43,238 bases of DNA from an uncultured Oscillospiraceae bacterium (GCA_947625845.1 CANQQB010000011.1:1-43238), one strand, 5' to 3'; shown: positions 24,119-32,944, counted from the first letter of the stretch. Numbers and translations: made by a program. The notes: generated by a model not told the origin, from the sequence alone.

Positions 24119-25358
24119 TTCGCAGCAGCGCCACGGCCACGTCGTTGACGTTGGTGCCGGTGGGACCGGTGACGATGAGGCCCCCCGCCGCTTTGAGGGC
24201 GTGGTAGGTGTCGTTGTCCCGCAAAGCGTCGGCCGCGTCCAGCCCGGCGGCGTGCAGCGCGTCCATGGTATCCCCGTCCACATAGCCCCCGGCGGCGTCG
24301 GTGGGGCCGTCGGTGCCGTCGCTGCCCACGGAGAACACCGCCGCGCCGGAAAGCCCCGCGATGCCTGGGGCCGCCGCCAGGGCCAGCTCCTGATTTCGCC
24401 CGCCCATGCCACGGCCGGTGACACGCACCACCGTCTCGCCCCCGGCGATGAACGCCAGACACTTATCCGACCCGTCCGACCCGGCGTGGCTTCGCAAAGT
24501 ATCGGCCAGAAACCGCCCCGCCTCCCGCGCCTGGCCGCACAGCTTATCCGTCAGCACCACCGGCTCGTAGCCCAGCGCCCGGCACTCTGCCGCCGCGGCG
24601 GCGCAGAGCTGCCCCACGGAGCCGGTCACCACGGTCCGCGCGTTGGTAAGCTCCTTCGGCGTCTCCACATCCAGCAGCGCCCTTGCCCTGGCCGACAGGC
24701 GCAGCGCGTATTTTTCCGCCACGGCTCTGGCCTCTGCGCAGGTGGAGCTGTCCGCGCAGGCGGGACCGCTGGCGATGGTGTCCGGCCTGTCGCCCAGCAC
24801 GTCGCTGAGCGCCACGGTGAAAACCCGCGCCGGAGCGCAGGCCAGCGCGAACCGCCCGCCCTTCACGGCGCTGAGCCGCTTGCGGACGGTGTTTATCTCC
24901 GCGATATCCGCCCCGCCGGCCAGAAGCCGGTCCGTTATCTCCTGAAGCTCCCCGGCCGGTATCAGCGGCTTTTCAAAAAGCGCGCTGCCCCCGCCGGACA
25001 GCAAAAACAGCACCCTGTCCCGCGCTGTCAGCCCGGACACCAGCGCCAGCGCCTTTTCCGTGGCGGCGAAACCGTTTTCGTCCGGCACCGGATGGCCCGC
25101 CTCGTAACACGTAAGGCCCGGGATTTGACCCATGCCGTGGCCGTATTTGGTGATGACGATGCCGCCGTCCACGGCTCCCAGCGCGTCCACGGCGGCCTTC
25201 GCCATCCGCCACGCGGCCTTGCCCACGGCCACCAGTATAGTTTTGCCGCCGCCCGGCGCAAAGTCCTCCAGCGCCCGGCGCACCGCCCTCTCCGGCAGCA
25301 CGGCTTCTATGGCGCCCCGGACGATCCTGTCGGCGTCCGCCCGCAGAGCCCGGTCCAT
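24111..25358 (-). CDS. glycerate 2-kinase (GckA/MOFRL type)
   Basis: 415 residues from the ATG at 25358; this start lies 1 bp after the upstream gene's stop (TGAGATG) and gives the normal length. ATP-dependent phosphorylation of D-glycerate to 2-phosphoglycerate. The N-terminal DUF4147 domain shows VAVGKAAWRMAKAA, HPVPDENG and LLSGGGSALFEKP; the C-terminal MOFRL domain shows GRGMGGRNQELALAAA and SVGSDGTDGPTDAAGGYVD. Follows a 2-hydroxyacid dehydrogenase, which could supply glycerate by reducing hydroxypyruvate. Confidence 0.92.
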   Translation of the reverse strand: MDRALRADADRIVRGAIEAVLPERAVRRALEDFAPGGGKTILVAVGKAAWRMAKAAVDALGAVDGGIVITKYGHGMGQIPGLTCYEAGHPVPDENGFAATEKALALVSGLTARDRVLFLLSGGGSALFEKPLIPAGELQEITDRLLAGGADIAEINTVRKRLSAVKGGRFALACAPARVFTVALSDVLGDRPDTIASGPACADSSTCAEARAVAEKYALRLSARARALLDVETPKELTNARTVVTGSVGQLCAAAAAECRALGYEPVVLTDKLCGQAREAGRFLADTLRSHAGSDGSDKCLAFIAGGETVVRVTGRGMGGRNQELALAAAPGIAGLSGAAVFSVGSDGTDGPTDAAGGYVDGDTMDALHAAGLDAADALRDNDTYHALKAAGGLIVTGPTGTNVNDVAVALLRKQ

Positions 25359-25359
25359 C

Positions 25360-26328
25360 TCACCCGTTGACCACGTGCACCGGCGACCCGGCCAGAAACG
25401 CCCTGATGTTCTCCGCCGTGGCGTCCATGATGCGCTGGCGGCTCTCCTTGGCACCCCAGGACATATGCGGCGTGATGATGCAGTTTTTCGCCGTGAGCAG
25501 CGGGTCATCCGCCCGGATGGGCTCTTCGGATATCACGTCCAGCCCGGCGGCGGCCACCTTCCCGGAATTCAAGGCGTCCGCCAGGTCCCGGTCCACCACC
25601 ATCTGTCCCCGGCTGTTGTTGATGATGATCACGCCGTCCTTCATTTTGGCGATATTGTCCTTATTGATGATGCCGGTATTTTCCGCCGTCAGGGGCATAT
25701 GCAGCCCCAGCACGTCGGACCGGGCAAAAAGCGCTTCCAGGTCCACGAACTCCACGCCCAACGCCACCGCCTCCGGCCGTCGGCTCCTGGCGCAGGCGAT
25801 GACGTGCATGCCCAGCGCCTTGGCGACGGCGGCGGTGTGCACGCCGATGTTGCCGCAGCCTAAAAGCCCGTAGGTCTTCCCCGCCAGCTCGATGAGCGGC
25901 CAGTCCCAGTAGCACCAGTCCTGGCAGCCGGTCCATTTCCCGGCGTGGACCGTGTCGCTGTGGTAGCCGATGTGGTGGCATATCTCCAGCAGCAGACCGA
26001 TGGCGAACTGGCTCACGGCCCTTGCGCCGTAATCCGGCACGTTGGACACGGGGACGCCCTTTTCCCGCGCGTACGCCACGTCCACCACGTTGTACCCCGT
26101 GGCCAGCACCGCGATGAACCGCAGATTCGGGCACGCGTCCATGACGGCCCTGGAAACAGGCGTTTTGTTGGTGACGGCGATCTCCGCCTCGCCGATACGT
26201 GCGGCGATCAGCGCCTGGTCGGTCGCGTCGGTCCTGTCGTACACCGTCAGCTCCCCCAGCGCCTCCAGCGGCCCCCAGCTCAAATCGCCGGGGTTTTCCG
26301 TATACCCGTCCAGCACCACGATCTTCAT
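25360..26328 (-). CDS. D-2-hydroxyacid dehydrogenase (hydroxypyruvate/glycerate type)
   Basis: 322 residues. NAD-dependent; Rossmann motif YGLLGCGNIGVHTAAVAKA, catalytic Arg in INNSRGQMVVD, Glu in LDVISEEP and His in ITPHMSWGAKES. The partner glycerate kinase suggests that the substrate pair is hydroxypyruvate and glycerate, though the family is broad (lactate, glyoxylate and others). Lies between rpe (10 bp gap) and glycerate kinase (1 bp gap). Confidence 0.9.
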   Translation of the reverse strand: MKIVVLDGYTENPGDLSWGPLEALGELTVYDRTDATDQALIAARIGEAEIAVTNKTPVSRAVMDACPNLRFIAVLATGYNVVDVAYAREKGVPVSNVPDYGARAVSQFAIGLLLEICHHIGYHSDTVHAGKWTGCQDWCYWDWPLIELAGKTYGLLGCGNIGVHTAAVAKALGMHVIACARSRRPEAVALGVEFVDLEALFARSDVLGLHMPLTAENTGIINKDNIAKMKDGVIIINNSRGQMVVDRDLADALNSGKVAAAGLDVISEEPIRADDPLLTAKNCIITPHMSWGAKESRQRIMDATAENIRAFLAGSPVHVVNG

Positions 26329-26338
26329 GGCAAACTCC

Positions 26339-27004
26339 TTATGCCTCGCCGCGAAGCTGGCGGATGATGGCGGCGTAATCCTCGTGGCCGAATATGGCGG
26401 ACCCGGCCACCAGCACGTTGGCCCCCGCCTGGATGGCGACAGGCGCGGTGCTTGTCTTGATGCCCCCGTCCACCTCCACGTCGCAATCGGGGTTCACCGC
26501 GTCCAGCCGCCTCCGGATGGCCCGGACCTTGTCCATCTGGTCCAGCATGAACGGCTGCGCGCCAAAGCCCGGCTCCACCGTCATCACCAGCACCATGTCC
26601 AGCTCCCCCAGCCAGCTCTCCAGCGCCACGGCCGGCGTGGCCGGTTTGAGGGACAGGCCGGTCCGCACCCCCAGCTCCCGCGCCCTTGCCAGCGCGGCGG
26701 AGATATTGTCCGGGTTATCGGCCTCCACGTGGATGGTCAGGCTGCTGGCCCCCGCCTTTGCAAATGGCTCCACAAAATCGCCGGGCTCCACGATCATCAG
26801 ATGCACGTCCAGGAACACGTCCGGGAACGCCCGGCGTATGCTCTCCACCAGGGGCACGCCCATGGAGATATTGGGCACGAACTGGCCGTCCATCACGTCC
26901 ACATGGATATACTCCGCCCCGGCGTTCAGCACGCTTTGGATCTCTTCCCCCAGGCGCGTGAAGTCCGCCCCCAGGATGGATGGCGCGATCTTGATCTGTT
27001 TCAT
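26339..27004 (-). CDS. rpe: ribulose-phosphate 3-epimerase
   Basis: 221 residues, normal length. Interconverts ribulose 5-phosphate and xylulose 5-phosphate in the pentose phosphate pathway. TIM-barrel with KIAPSILGADF, IHVDVMDGQFVPNISMG, DVHLMI, MTVEPGFGAQPF and EVDGGI. Start at 27004 chosen from GGGGGTG 6 nt upstream; a GTG 9 nt earlier is possible. First gene of a three-gene operon with the dehydrogenase and glycerate kinase. Confidence 0.94.
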   Translation of the reverse strand: MKQIKIAPSILGADFTRLGEEIQSVLNAGAEYIHVDVMDGQFVPNISMGVPLVESIRRAFPDVFLDVHLMIVEPGDFVEPFAKAGASSLTIHVEADNPDNISAALARARELGVRTGLSLKPATPAVALESWLGELDMVLVMTVEPGFGAQPFMLDQMDKVRAIRRRLDAVNPDCDVEVDGGIKTSTAPVAIQAGANVLVAGSAIFGHEDYAAIIRQLRGEA

Positions 27005-27026
27005 GCCGTTCACCCCCGTACCAATT

Positions 27027-27056
27027 ATTGTAACTTTATTATACCCGCTCTGTCAA
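27027..27056 (-). promoter_or_regulatory. promoter of the rpe operon
   Basis: Minus strand: perfect -35 TTGACA (27051-27056), 18-nt spacer, -10 TACAAT (27027-27032). A second TATAAT occurs within the spacer but too close to the -35. Confidence 0.7.
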
Positions 27057-27061
27057 CCGGC

Positions 27062-27262
27062 AAAAAGGTGTCCCCGGCAAAGCCGTGGACAGCGTGGGAT
27101 TTTAATGCTTCTCTCCCTCCGTCGCGGCATTCGCCGCGCCACCTCCCCCGTCAGGGGGAGGCGGGGGCTATGCCCCCGAATCGGCCCCATCGGGGCCGGC
27201 CCCCTCTGACGAGGGGGCTGTCAGCGCCTTTGGCGCTGACTGAGGGAGAGATATTTTAAATC
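27062..27262. repeat. intergenic mosaic repeat, family A (short version)
   Basis: Begins AAAAAGGTGTCCCCGGC and contains the blocks CTTCTCTCCCTCCGTCG, CCACCTCCCCCGTCAGGGGG, CGGGGGC..GCCCCCGAATCGG, GGCCGGCCCCCTCTGACGAG and GCGCTGACTGAGGGAGAGAT. Compared with copies at 31761 and 32991 it lacks the internal TCGCCGCTCG...GGGGGCCCC block. Non-coding, full of short inverted repeats. Confidence 0.8.
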
Positions 27263-27276
27263 CCTTCCTTATCGAA

Positions 27277-27435
27277 CGCCTCCCCTGTGTAAGGGGAGGT
27301 GGCAGCGCGGAGCGCTGACGGAAGGGTTGTCTGTTGTCCGACGTTACAATCCCCCAGTCTCCGGCTGACGCCGGAGCCAGCCCCCTTTACACAAAGGGGC
27401 CGTCCATAATGTTGCCGCCTTTAGGCGGCAATTTG
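27277..27435. repeat. intergenic repeat, family B
   Basis: One half opens with GCCTCCCCTGTGTAAGGGG, GGTGGCAGCGCGGAGCGCTG and GGAAGGGTTGT; the other with CAATCCCCCAGTC...CCCCTTTACACAAAGGGG and GTTGCCGCCTTTAGGCGGCAA. Same class as 10235-10370. Confidence 0.75.
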
Positions 27436-27466
27436 ATTTAAATCCTCTTCCTTATTGTCCAGGGCT

Positions 27467-27605
27467 CCCATCGCAAACCAGCGGAGCGTTTGCGTTGGGA
27501 AAAGGAGGAACGGCTCTGGCCGATGCGCAGGGCCTCGCTTGCGAGGACCCTGGCATCTCCAGAGCCGTTCCGACGTACAAAGCCGGCCGCCTCACGGCGA
27601 CCGGC
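27467..27605. ncRNA. candidate structured RNA: three consecutive stable stem-loops
   Basis: Stem 1: CCCATCGCAAAC (27467-27478) with GTTTGCGTTGGG (27488-27499). Stem 2: a long hairpin at 27507-27571, GGAACGGCTCTGG/CCAGAGCCGTTCC enclosing GATGC/GCATC, CAGGG/CCCTG and CCTCGC/GCGAGG around a TT loop. Stem 3: GCCGGCCGCC/GGCGACCGGC at about 27582-27605. No U-tract follows, so they are not simple terminators. Not a riboswitch class I recognise. Strand is unknown. It precedes a small ORF with a good RBS. Confidence 0.4.
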
Positions 27606-27633
27606 CCTGCAACAAAGAAGAGAGGAGTGAAAA

Positions 27634-27762
27634 ATGAAAAGTGTCACGCTTATGATGCTCTGCTCCTTGAGGTCTCGGCTTGGCCTCTTGGAACCCTGTG
27701 AGCATAATATACAGCATCCGGTCCGGGCAATGGTGAATAAATTCCCAACGAATTGTAAATAA
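27634..27762 (+). CDS. small ORF (42 residues) with a strong RBS, function unknown
   Basis: ATG at 27634 is preceded by GAGGAG at 6-7 nt. The predicted peptide starts MKSVTLMMLCSLRSRLGLLE and contains EPCEH. No family recognised; no clear membrane segment. The coding region itself contains TATGATGCTC and GAGCATAATA in inverse order, so the mRNA folds. It could be a leader peptide or a chance ORF after a structured RNA. Confidence 0.35.
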   Translation: MKSVTLMMLCSLRSRLGLLEPCEHNIQHPVRAMVNKFPTNCK

Positions 27763-27791
27763 ACGATGAATAAACCTTTAAGGACAGGCGA

Positions 27792-27820
27792 TTGACACCC
27801 TTCCGCTCATTCTGTATAAT
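27792..27820 (+). promoter_or_regulatory. promoter of the GH13 gene
   Basis: Perfect -35 TTGACA (27792-27797), 17-nt spacer, perfect -10 TATAAT (27815-27820), 58 bp before the start codon. Confidence 0.85.
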
Positions 27821-27877
27821 AGCACGGCCATTTCTTAAATATCACATAAAAATCGTCCGAGAGGAACATATTGCCCC

Positions 27878-29527
27878 ATGAACATCCTGTACGACTGCTT
27901 CGATCCCGCCGACAAGACCCCCTTTGGCCCCGTCTGGGCCGGAAAGCCTTGCCATATCCGCATCCGTATCCCCGCCGCCTGCGAGGCCCGGCGCGTCGCT
28001 CTCACCGCCGAGGGCCTGGACGTGGCGCTGGAGAAGTGGGGCACGGAGAAGAACTACGACCTCTTTGCGGCCAAATTCGTCCCCGACACGCCGGGGCTTT
28101 ACTTTTACCGCTTCCATATCTGGGACAAAAACGGCGACTACGACCTGTTCCGCTCCGGCGCCGACACCAACATCGGCGCGGGGGACCTGTGGCAGCTGAG
28201 CGTGCTCCCGGCGGATTACATGCCGCCGGAGGCGTACCGGGGCACGGTTTATTACCAAATTTTCCCGGACCGCTTCGCCAAAAGCGGGGACTGCGACCTG
28301 GCCGGCAAGCTGGAGCCCTACGCCCTCCGGGACTTCGCCACCTTCGTCCCGCAGGCCCGCAATGCCACCGACTTTGCCGGGGGCAACCTGCGGGGCATCA
28401 TGGAAAAGCTGGACTACATCCAGAGTCTGGGTGTTTCCGTCGTCTACTTAAACCCCATCGTCCTGGCCTGGTCCAACCACCGCTACGACGCGGCGGACTA
28501 CATGCGCCTGGACCCCATGCTGGGCAGGTTGGCGGACTTCACCGCCCTGTGCGACGCCGCCCACGAGCGGGGCATGAAGATCGTGCTGGACGGGGTATTC
28601 TCCCACACCGGCAGCCACAGCGTCTACTTTGACGCGGACGGACACTTCGGTGGGGGAGCGGTGTCGGCTGGACCGGCCTCCAAGTACTATAAGTGGTACG
28701 ATTTTCAGGAATTTCCCAAGAAATATACGGCCTGGTGGGGCGTGGAGGTCATGCCCTGCGTCAACGAGCTGGACCCGGACTATATGGAATACATCCTGGG
28801 AGAGGACGGCGTGGTGGCCACCTGGCTGCGCCGCGGCGCGGACGGGTTCCGGCTGGACGTGGCCGACGAGATACCGGACCCGTTCCTGGCGGCCCTGCGC
28901 CGGCGGGTGAAGGCGGTCAACTCCGACGGCGTGGTCATCGGCGAGGTCTGGGAGGACGCCTCCAACAAGATAAGCTACAGCGTCCGCCGGACCTACTTCA
29001 CCGGCGCGGAGCTGGACGGGGTCATCAACTACCCCTTCCGCACGGCCATTTTGAACTTCGCCACCGGCCGGGACGATGGCCGCGCCCTGGCGAAGACGGT
29101 GCTGGACATCGCCGAGCACTACCCCGCCCCGGCCCTGGACTGCACCATGTCCGTGCTGGGCACCCACGACACCGAGCGGGTGGGTACGCTCCTGCCGGGC
29201 AAAAACGCCCGCCGTGCGGCGGTGTTCCTGCAATTCGCCCTGCCCGGCTCCCCGGTGATCTACTATGGCGACGAGGCCGGCCTGACCGGCGGCAAGGACC
29301 CCATGAACCGGCTGCCCTTCCCCTGGGGCCATGAGGACAGAGAGCTCCAGAAGCTTTACCGGGAAGCGGCGGCGCTCAAAAACGCCCATCCTGCCCTGCG
29401 CACCGGGGACATCCGGTTCGAGTGGGCACAAGGCGGCATCCTGCGCTTCACCCGCACCTGCCCGCAGGAGAAGGTCTTCTGCGAGCTCGTCCGGGACACC
29501 GGCGCGTTTTCTGTGGAAGTGTGCTGA
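27878..29527 (+). CDS. GH13 alpha-amylase-family enzyme (neopullulanase/cyclomaltodextrinase-like), cytoplasmic
   Basis: 549 residues. No signal peptide, so it likely acts on imported maltodextrins. An N-terminal beta domain of ~115 residues (CBM34-like) precedes the (beta/alpha)8 barrel: GVSVVYLNPI, region I LDGVFSHTG, region II GFRLDVAD (nucleophile Asp ~327), region III GEVWED (acid Glu ~356), region IV LGTHDTER (Asp ~431). All three catalytic residues are present. Family members are typically about 580 residues, with a C-terminal beta domain that is short here. Single-gene transcript from the strong promoter upstream; RBS GAGAGGA is rather far (~13 nt). Confidence 0.9.
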   Translation: MNILYDCFDPADKTPFGPVWAGKPCHIRIRIPAACEARRVALTAEGLDVALEKWGTEKNYDLFAAKFVPDTPGLYFYRFHIWDKNGDYDLFRSGADTNIGAGDLWQLSVLPADYMPPEAYRGTVYYQIFPDRFAKSGDCDLAGKLEPYALRDFATFVPQARNATDFAGGNLRGIMEKLDYIQSLGVSVVYLNPIVLAWSNHRYDAADYMRLDPMLGRLADFTALCDAAHERGMKIVLDGVFSHTGSHSVYFDADGHFGGGAVSAGPASKYYKWYDFQEFPKKYTAWWGVEVMPCVNELDPDYMEYILGEDGVVATWLRRGADGFRLDVADEIPDPFLAALRRRVKAVNSDGVVIGEVWEDASNKISYSVRRTYFTGAELDGVINYPFRTAILNFATGRDDGRALAKTVLDIAEHYPAPALDCTMSVLGTHDTERVGTLLPGKNARRAAVFLQFALPGSPVIYYGDEAGLTGGKDPMNRLPFPWGHEDRELQKLYREAAALKNAHPALRTGDIRFEWAQGGILRFTRTCPQEKVFCELVRDTGAFSVEVC

Positions 29528-29790
29528 AAAAAGGTGTCCCCGGCTTCGTCGCCGCTCGTTGGGCTAGGTCGTGATTTGCCGCAAGCGGCAAACCCCGAGT
29601 AGCCCACGGCGTCTCCTCTCCCCACGCGACAAGCGTGCCGCGTGGGGGCCCCAATGGCCGCGCCACCTCCCCCCCGTCAGGGGGAGGCGGGGGCTTTGCC
29701 CCCGAATCGGCCCCGGAGGGGCCGGCCCCCTCTGACGAGGGGGCTGTCAGCGCCTTTGGCGCTGACTGAGGGAGAGAAAATTTTAATCCC
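29527..29790. repeat. intergenic mosaic repeat, family A
   Basis: Begins AAAAGGTGTCCCCGGC immediately at the GH13 stop codon, then carries the block TCGTCGCCGCTCG...GGTCGTGATTTGCCGCAAGC, CGAGTAGCCC, CACGCGACAAGCGTGCCGCG, followed by the CCTCCCCC / GGGGGAGG and CCCCCTCTGACGAGGGGG blocks. It lacks the GCCGTGGAC...CCCTCCGTCG block present in copies at 31761 and 32991. Confidence 0.8.
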
Positions 29791-29800
29791 TCCATTTTGA

Positions 29801-29822
29801 AAGCCTCCCCTTGCACAAGGGT
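29801..29822. repeat. fragment of repeat family B
   Basis: GAAAGCCTCCCCTTGCACAA, only the outer part of the family B unit, next to the typA terminator. Confidence 0.6.
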
Positions 29823-29837
29823 GCCGTTCCATAAAGA

Positions 29838-29872
29838 ACGGGTCCGCTTTGCAGCGGACCCGCCTTTTATTT
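29838..29872. terminator. bidirectional terminator downstream of typA
   Basis: GGGTCCGCT / TTGC / AGCGGACCC (29840-29861), a perfect 9-bp stem; minus strand continues GTTCTTTATGG, plus strand GCCTTTTATTTC. Confidence 0.8.
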
Positions 29873-31690
29873 CCTGAACTGGCTCTTCATGCGTTTTTCG
29901 TGGTTCAGTATGCGTTTGCGCAGGCGCAGGTGCTCGGGCGTGACCTCCAAAAGCTCGTCGTCGGCCAGAAACTCCATGCACTGTTCCAAACTCATCTGCT
30001 TCGGCGGCACCAGCCGCAGCGCCTCGTCGGAGCCGGAGGCGCGGGTATTGGTCAGGTGCTTGGACCGGCACACGTTGACCACGATGTCCTCCTTCTTGGG
30101 GCTCTCCCCCACGATCATGCCGGCGTACACCGCCGTACCGGGACTGATGAACAGCGCGCCCCGATCCTGGGCGTTCCACAGGCCGTAGGCCACCGCCTCG
30201 CCGGTCTCGAACGCTATGAGGGACCCGGTGTTGCGGCGCTTTACCTCCCCCTTCACGGGGGCATAGCTGTCGAACACGGAGGCCATGATGCCCTCGCCGC
30301 GCGTATCGGTCAAAAACTCGCTCCGGTAGCCGAACAGGCCCCGTGTGGGCACCAGAAATTCCAGCTTCATCCGATCGCCGATGGGGGTCATCTCGATAAA
30401 CTCCCCCTTGCGCTGGCCCAGCTTTTCCATGACGGAACCCATGCACTCGCCGGGCACGTCCAGCACCACCCGCTCCATGGGCTCGCACTGTTTGCCGTCG
30501 ATGGTCTTATACAGCACCCGCGCCGGGGATACCTGAAACTCGTACCCCTCCCGGCGCATGGTCTCGATGAGGATGGAAAGGTGCATCTCGCCCCGGCCGG
30601 CCACGTTGAACGCGTCGGTACTGTCCGTCTCCGTGACCCGCAGCGACACGTCCTTCAACGTCTCCTGTTCCAGCCGCTGGCGGATGTTCCGGCTGGTGAC
30701 CCACTTGCCCTCCCGGCCGGCGTAGGGACTGTCGTTGACGGAAAACGTCATCTCTATCGTAGGCGCGGAGATCTTCACGAAAGGCAGCGGTTCCGGCGCC
30801 TCCGGCGCGCATATGGTGTCCCCGATGGTCACGTCGCCGATGCCGCTCATGGCGATGATGCTGCCGGCCTCGGCCACGGTCACCGGCTGGCGGCCCAGCG
30901 GCTCGAACTCGTACATGCTCACGGCCTTTGCCTTGCGCACAGGCCGCTCGTCGTGGTAGTCGCAGACCACGATCTCCTGGTTCTGCTGCACCCGGCCCCG
31001 CTCCACGCGTCCGATGGCGATACGGCCCACGTACTCGTTATAGTCCAAAGAGCTGACCAGCATCTGGAAGGGCTCGTCCACAGGCCGTTCCGGCGCGGGG
31101 ATATAGTTCACGATGGCCTCGAAAAGCGGCGTCAGGTCCTTGCCCGGCTCGTCGGGACTGACGGAGCAGGTGCCCTGCCTTGCGGAGGCGAAGAGCATGG
31201 GGCTGTCCAGCTGCTCGTCGGTGCAGCCCAGGTCCATCAGCAGCTCCAATATCTCGTCCACGACCTCGTAAATGCGCTGGTCGGGCCGGTCGATCTTGTT
31301 GACCACCACGATGACCTTATGCCCCAGCTGGAGCGCCTTTTCCAGCACGAACCGGGTCTGGGGCATCGGCCCCTCGGCGGCGTCCACCAGCAGCAGCACG
31401 CCGTTGACCATCTTCAAGATACGCTCCACCTCGCCGCCGAAGTCGGCGTGTCCCGGCGTGTCCACGATATTGATTTTTGTGTCGTTATAATGTATGGCCG
31501 TGTTCTTGGCCAGGATGGTGATGCCCCGCTCCCGTTCCAGGTCGCCGGAGTCCATGATCCGCTCCTGGACCTGCTGGTTGACCCGGAAGGCGCCGGACTG
31601 GCGGAGCATAGCGTCCACCAGGGTAGTCTTGCCGTGGTCCACGTGGGCGATGATGGCGATATTGCGCAGATCCTGCATGAAAAATTTCAC
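29867..31690 (-). CDS. typA: translational GTPase TypA/BipA
   Basis: 607 residues, the normal size. Ribosome-binding GTPase involved in 50S assembly and stress or low-temperature growth. G1 [11 protein letters not shown]2 region ERERGITI, G3 [12 protein letters not shown]4 NKIDRPD, G5 SARQG; then domain II, EF-G-like domains and the TypA-specific C-terminal part ([16 protein letters not shown]). Start: GTG at 31690 is preceded by AAGGAAGAGA; an ATG 12 nt inside (31678) is the alternative but lacks a spaced RBS. Confidence 0.96.
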   Translation of the reverse strand: MKFFMQDLRNIAIIAHVDHGKTTLVDAMLRQSGAFRVNQQVQERIMDSGDLERERGITILAKNTAIHYNDTKINIVDTPGHADFGGEVERILKMVNGVLLLVDAAEGPMPQTRFVLEKALQLGHKVIVVVNKIDRPDQRIYEVVDEILELLMDLGCTDEQLDSPMLFASARQGTCSVSPDEPGKDLTPLFEAIVNYIPAPERPVDEPFQMLVSSLDYNEYVGRIAIGRVERGRVQQNQEIVVCDYHDERPVRKAKAVSMYEFEPLGRQPVTVAEAGSIIAMSGIGDVTIGDTICAPEAPEPLPFVKISAPTIEMTFSVNDSPYAGREGKWVTSRNIRQRLEQETLKDVSLRVTETDSTDAFNVAGRGEMHLSILIETMRREGYEFQVSPARVLYKTIDGKQCEPMERVVLDVPGECMGSVMEKLGQRKGEFIEMTPIGDRMKLEFLVPTRGLFGYRSEFLTDTRGEGIMASVFDSYAPVKGEVKRRNTGSLIAFETGEAVAYGLWNAQDRGALFISPGTAVYAGMIVGESPKKEDIVVNVCRSKHLTNTRASGSDEALRLVPPKQMSLEQCMEFLADDELLEVTPEHLRLRKRILNHEKRMKSQFRK

Positions 31691-31760
31691 TCTCTTCCTT
31701 CATTTACGCAATTTCGTATTGTAACACGCGCCCCCGCCGTTTGCAATCGTCACCCCGCAC

Positions 31761-32070
31761 AAAAATGGTGTCCCCGGCTATGCCGTGGACGCGTTGGATT
31801 TTAATGCTTCTCTCCCTCCGTCGTCGTCGCCGCTCGCCGGGCTAGGTCGTGATTTGCCGCAAGCGGCAAACCCCGAGTAGCCCGCGGCGTCTCCTCTCCC
31901 CACGCGACAAGCGTGCCGCGTGGGGGCCCCGATGGCCGCGCCACCTCCCCCGTCAGGGGGAGGCGGGGGCTTTGCCCCCGAATCGGCCCCGTAGGGGCCG
32001 GCCCCCTCTGACGAGGGGGCTGTCAGCGCTCTGCGCTGACTGGGGGAGAGATATTTAAATATTACCTTAT
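31761..32070. repeat. intergenic mosaic repeat, family A (full version)
   Basis: Contains all blocks of the family: GGTGTCCCCGGC, GCCGTGGACGCGTTGG, CTTCTCTCCCTCCGTCG, TCGCCGCTCG, GTCGTGATTTGCCGCAAGCG, GCGTGCCGCGTGGGGGCCCC, CCACCTCCCCCGTCAGGGGG, GGCCCCGTAGGGGCCGGCCC, ending GGGGGAGAGATATTTAAAT. Nearly identical in order and sequence to 32991-33300. Confidence 0.85.
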
Positions 32071-32310
32071 TGAAAGCCTCCCCTGTGTAAGGGGAGGTGG
32101 GCGCCGCTTGCGGCGCTCAGAAGGGTTGTCAACTTAAATCCTTTTCCTTATTGAAAGCCCCCCTTGTCAAAGGGGGGTGCCCGCCATCGGCGGGCGGGGG
32201 GATTGCCGTTGGACGAAGGACAATCCCCCAGTCACCGCCTAAAGGCGGCGACAGCCCCCTTTACACAAAGGGGCCGTCCATAAAGGTTGCCGCCCTCCGG
32301 ACGGCGATTT
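32071..32310. repeat. intergenic repeat, family B (extended)
   Basis: GAAAGCCTCCCCTGTGTAAG, GGCGCCGCTTGCGGCGCTC, AGAAGGGTTGTC, a second start GAAAGCCCCCCTTGTC, then the inverse half CAATCCCCCAGTC, CCCCTTTACACAAAGGGG and GGTTGCCGCC. Together with 31761-32070 it fills the gap between typA and the XRE genes. Confidence 0.75.
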
Positions 32311-32357
32311 GATGCGGTAACACAAAACTCATCCTTTGTCAATAAAACTATACCGTT

Positions 32358-32394
32358 AATGATAATTACTTATCCGAACGTGCATACTATCATT
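32358..32394. promoter_or_regulatory. inverted repeat upstream of the XRE pair
   Basis: AATGATA (32358-32364) and TATCATT (32388-32394) are perfect inverse repeats, in an AT-rich stretch just before the first XRE gene. A plausible autoregulatory operator and promoter region (TTACTT, 16 nt, TATCAT is a weak promoter match). Confidence 0.4.
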
Positions 32395-32414
32395 GACACA
32401 GGGGGGTGAAGAGC

Positions 32415-32702
32415 ATGCAGATCGGCGACCGCATCAAACAGCTTCGCGAACGGGAAAATATCAGCCAGTCGTCCCTTGCCGGCGAACTGGACACCACCCG
32501 TGCGGCCGTGAACGCCTGGGAAATGGGCATCAGCCACCCCAGCATGCAGTCGCTGATAGAGCTCTCCCGCTATTTCCGGGTCCCGGTGGACTACCTTCTC
32601 GGACTGGAGGACGCCGACCGCGTCTCCCTGGACGGTCTGACGGAGGAAGAAAAAACGCTGGTCATGCAGATGATCCGCCACTTTGAAAACAAACAAACCT
32701 GA
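32415..32702 (+). CDS. XRE-family helix-turn-helix regulator
   Basis: 95 residues from the ATG at 32415, preceded by GGGGGG at 8 nt. Cro/cI-type HTH: IGDRIKQLRERENISQSSLA, then DTTRAAVNAWEMGISHPSM and LSRYFRVPVDYLLG. The short acidic C-terminus (LTEEEKTLVMQMIRHFENKQ) is typical of small chromosomal or phage-like regulators. Targets unknown; the next gene is a second HTH protein 18 bp downstream. Both are enclosed by near-identical repeats. Confidence 0.88.
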   Translation: MQIGDRIKQLRERENISQSSLAGELDTTRAAVNAWEMGISHPSMQSLIELSRYFRVPVDYLLGLEDADRVSLDGLTEEEKTLVMQMIRHFENKQT

Positions 32703-32720
32703 CGCAAAGAGGACTGGCGG

Positions 32721-32939
32721 ATGGACTACGGAAAACTGACGTTGCAGCTGGACCGCATCCTGCGGGAGCGGGGCATATCGAAAAACCGCGTCTGCAAGGA
32801 CCTGGACATCCCCAGGACCAATTTCAACCGCTATTGCCGCAACGGCTTCCAGCGGATGGACGCGCTGTTTCTCTGCAAGCTTTGCTGGTATCTGAACGTT
32901 AATATCGGCGAGCTTCTGGAATACGAACGGCCGGAATAA
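32721..32939 (+). CDS. small HTH protein (Cro/cI-like)
   Basis: 72 residues. MDYGKLTLQLDRILRERGIS, then NRVCKDLDIPRTNFNRYC as the recognition region and LCKLCWYLNVNIGELLEY. Single-domain HTH of the YozG/HTH_26 kind. RBS GAGGA 7 nt before ATG. Forms a two-gene unit with the XRE gene upstream; may be a regulator pair. Confidence 0.82.
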   Translation: MDYGKLTLQLDRILRERGISKNRVCKDLDIPRTNFNRYCRNGFQRMDALFLCKLCWYLNVNIGELLEYERPE

Positions 32940-32944
32940 ATGTT

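Noticed and set aside
27062-27435. CRISPR array in the repeat-rich gap
   Set aside because: Repeats are not equal-sized or regularly spaced, and blocks differ in order between copies.
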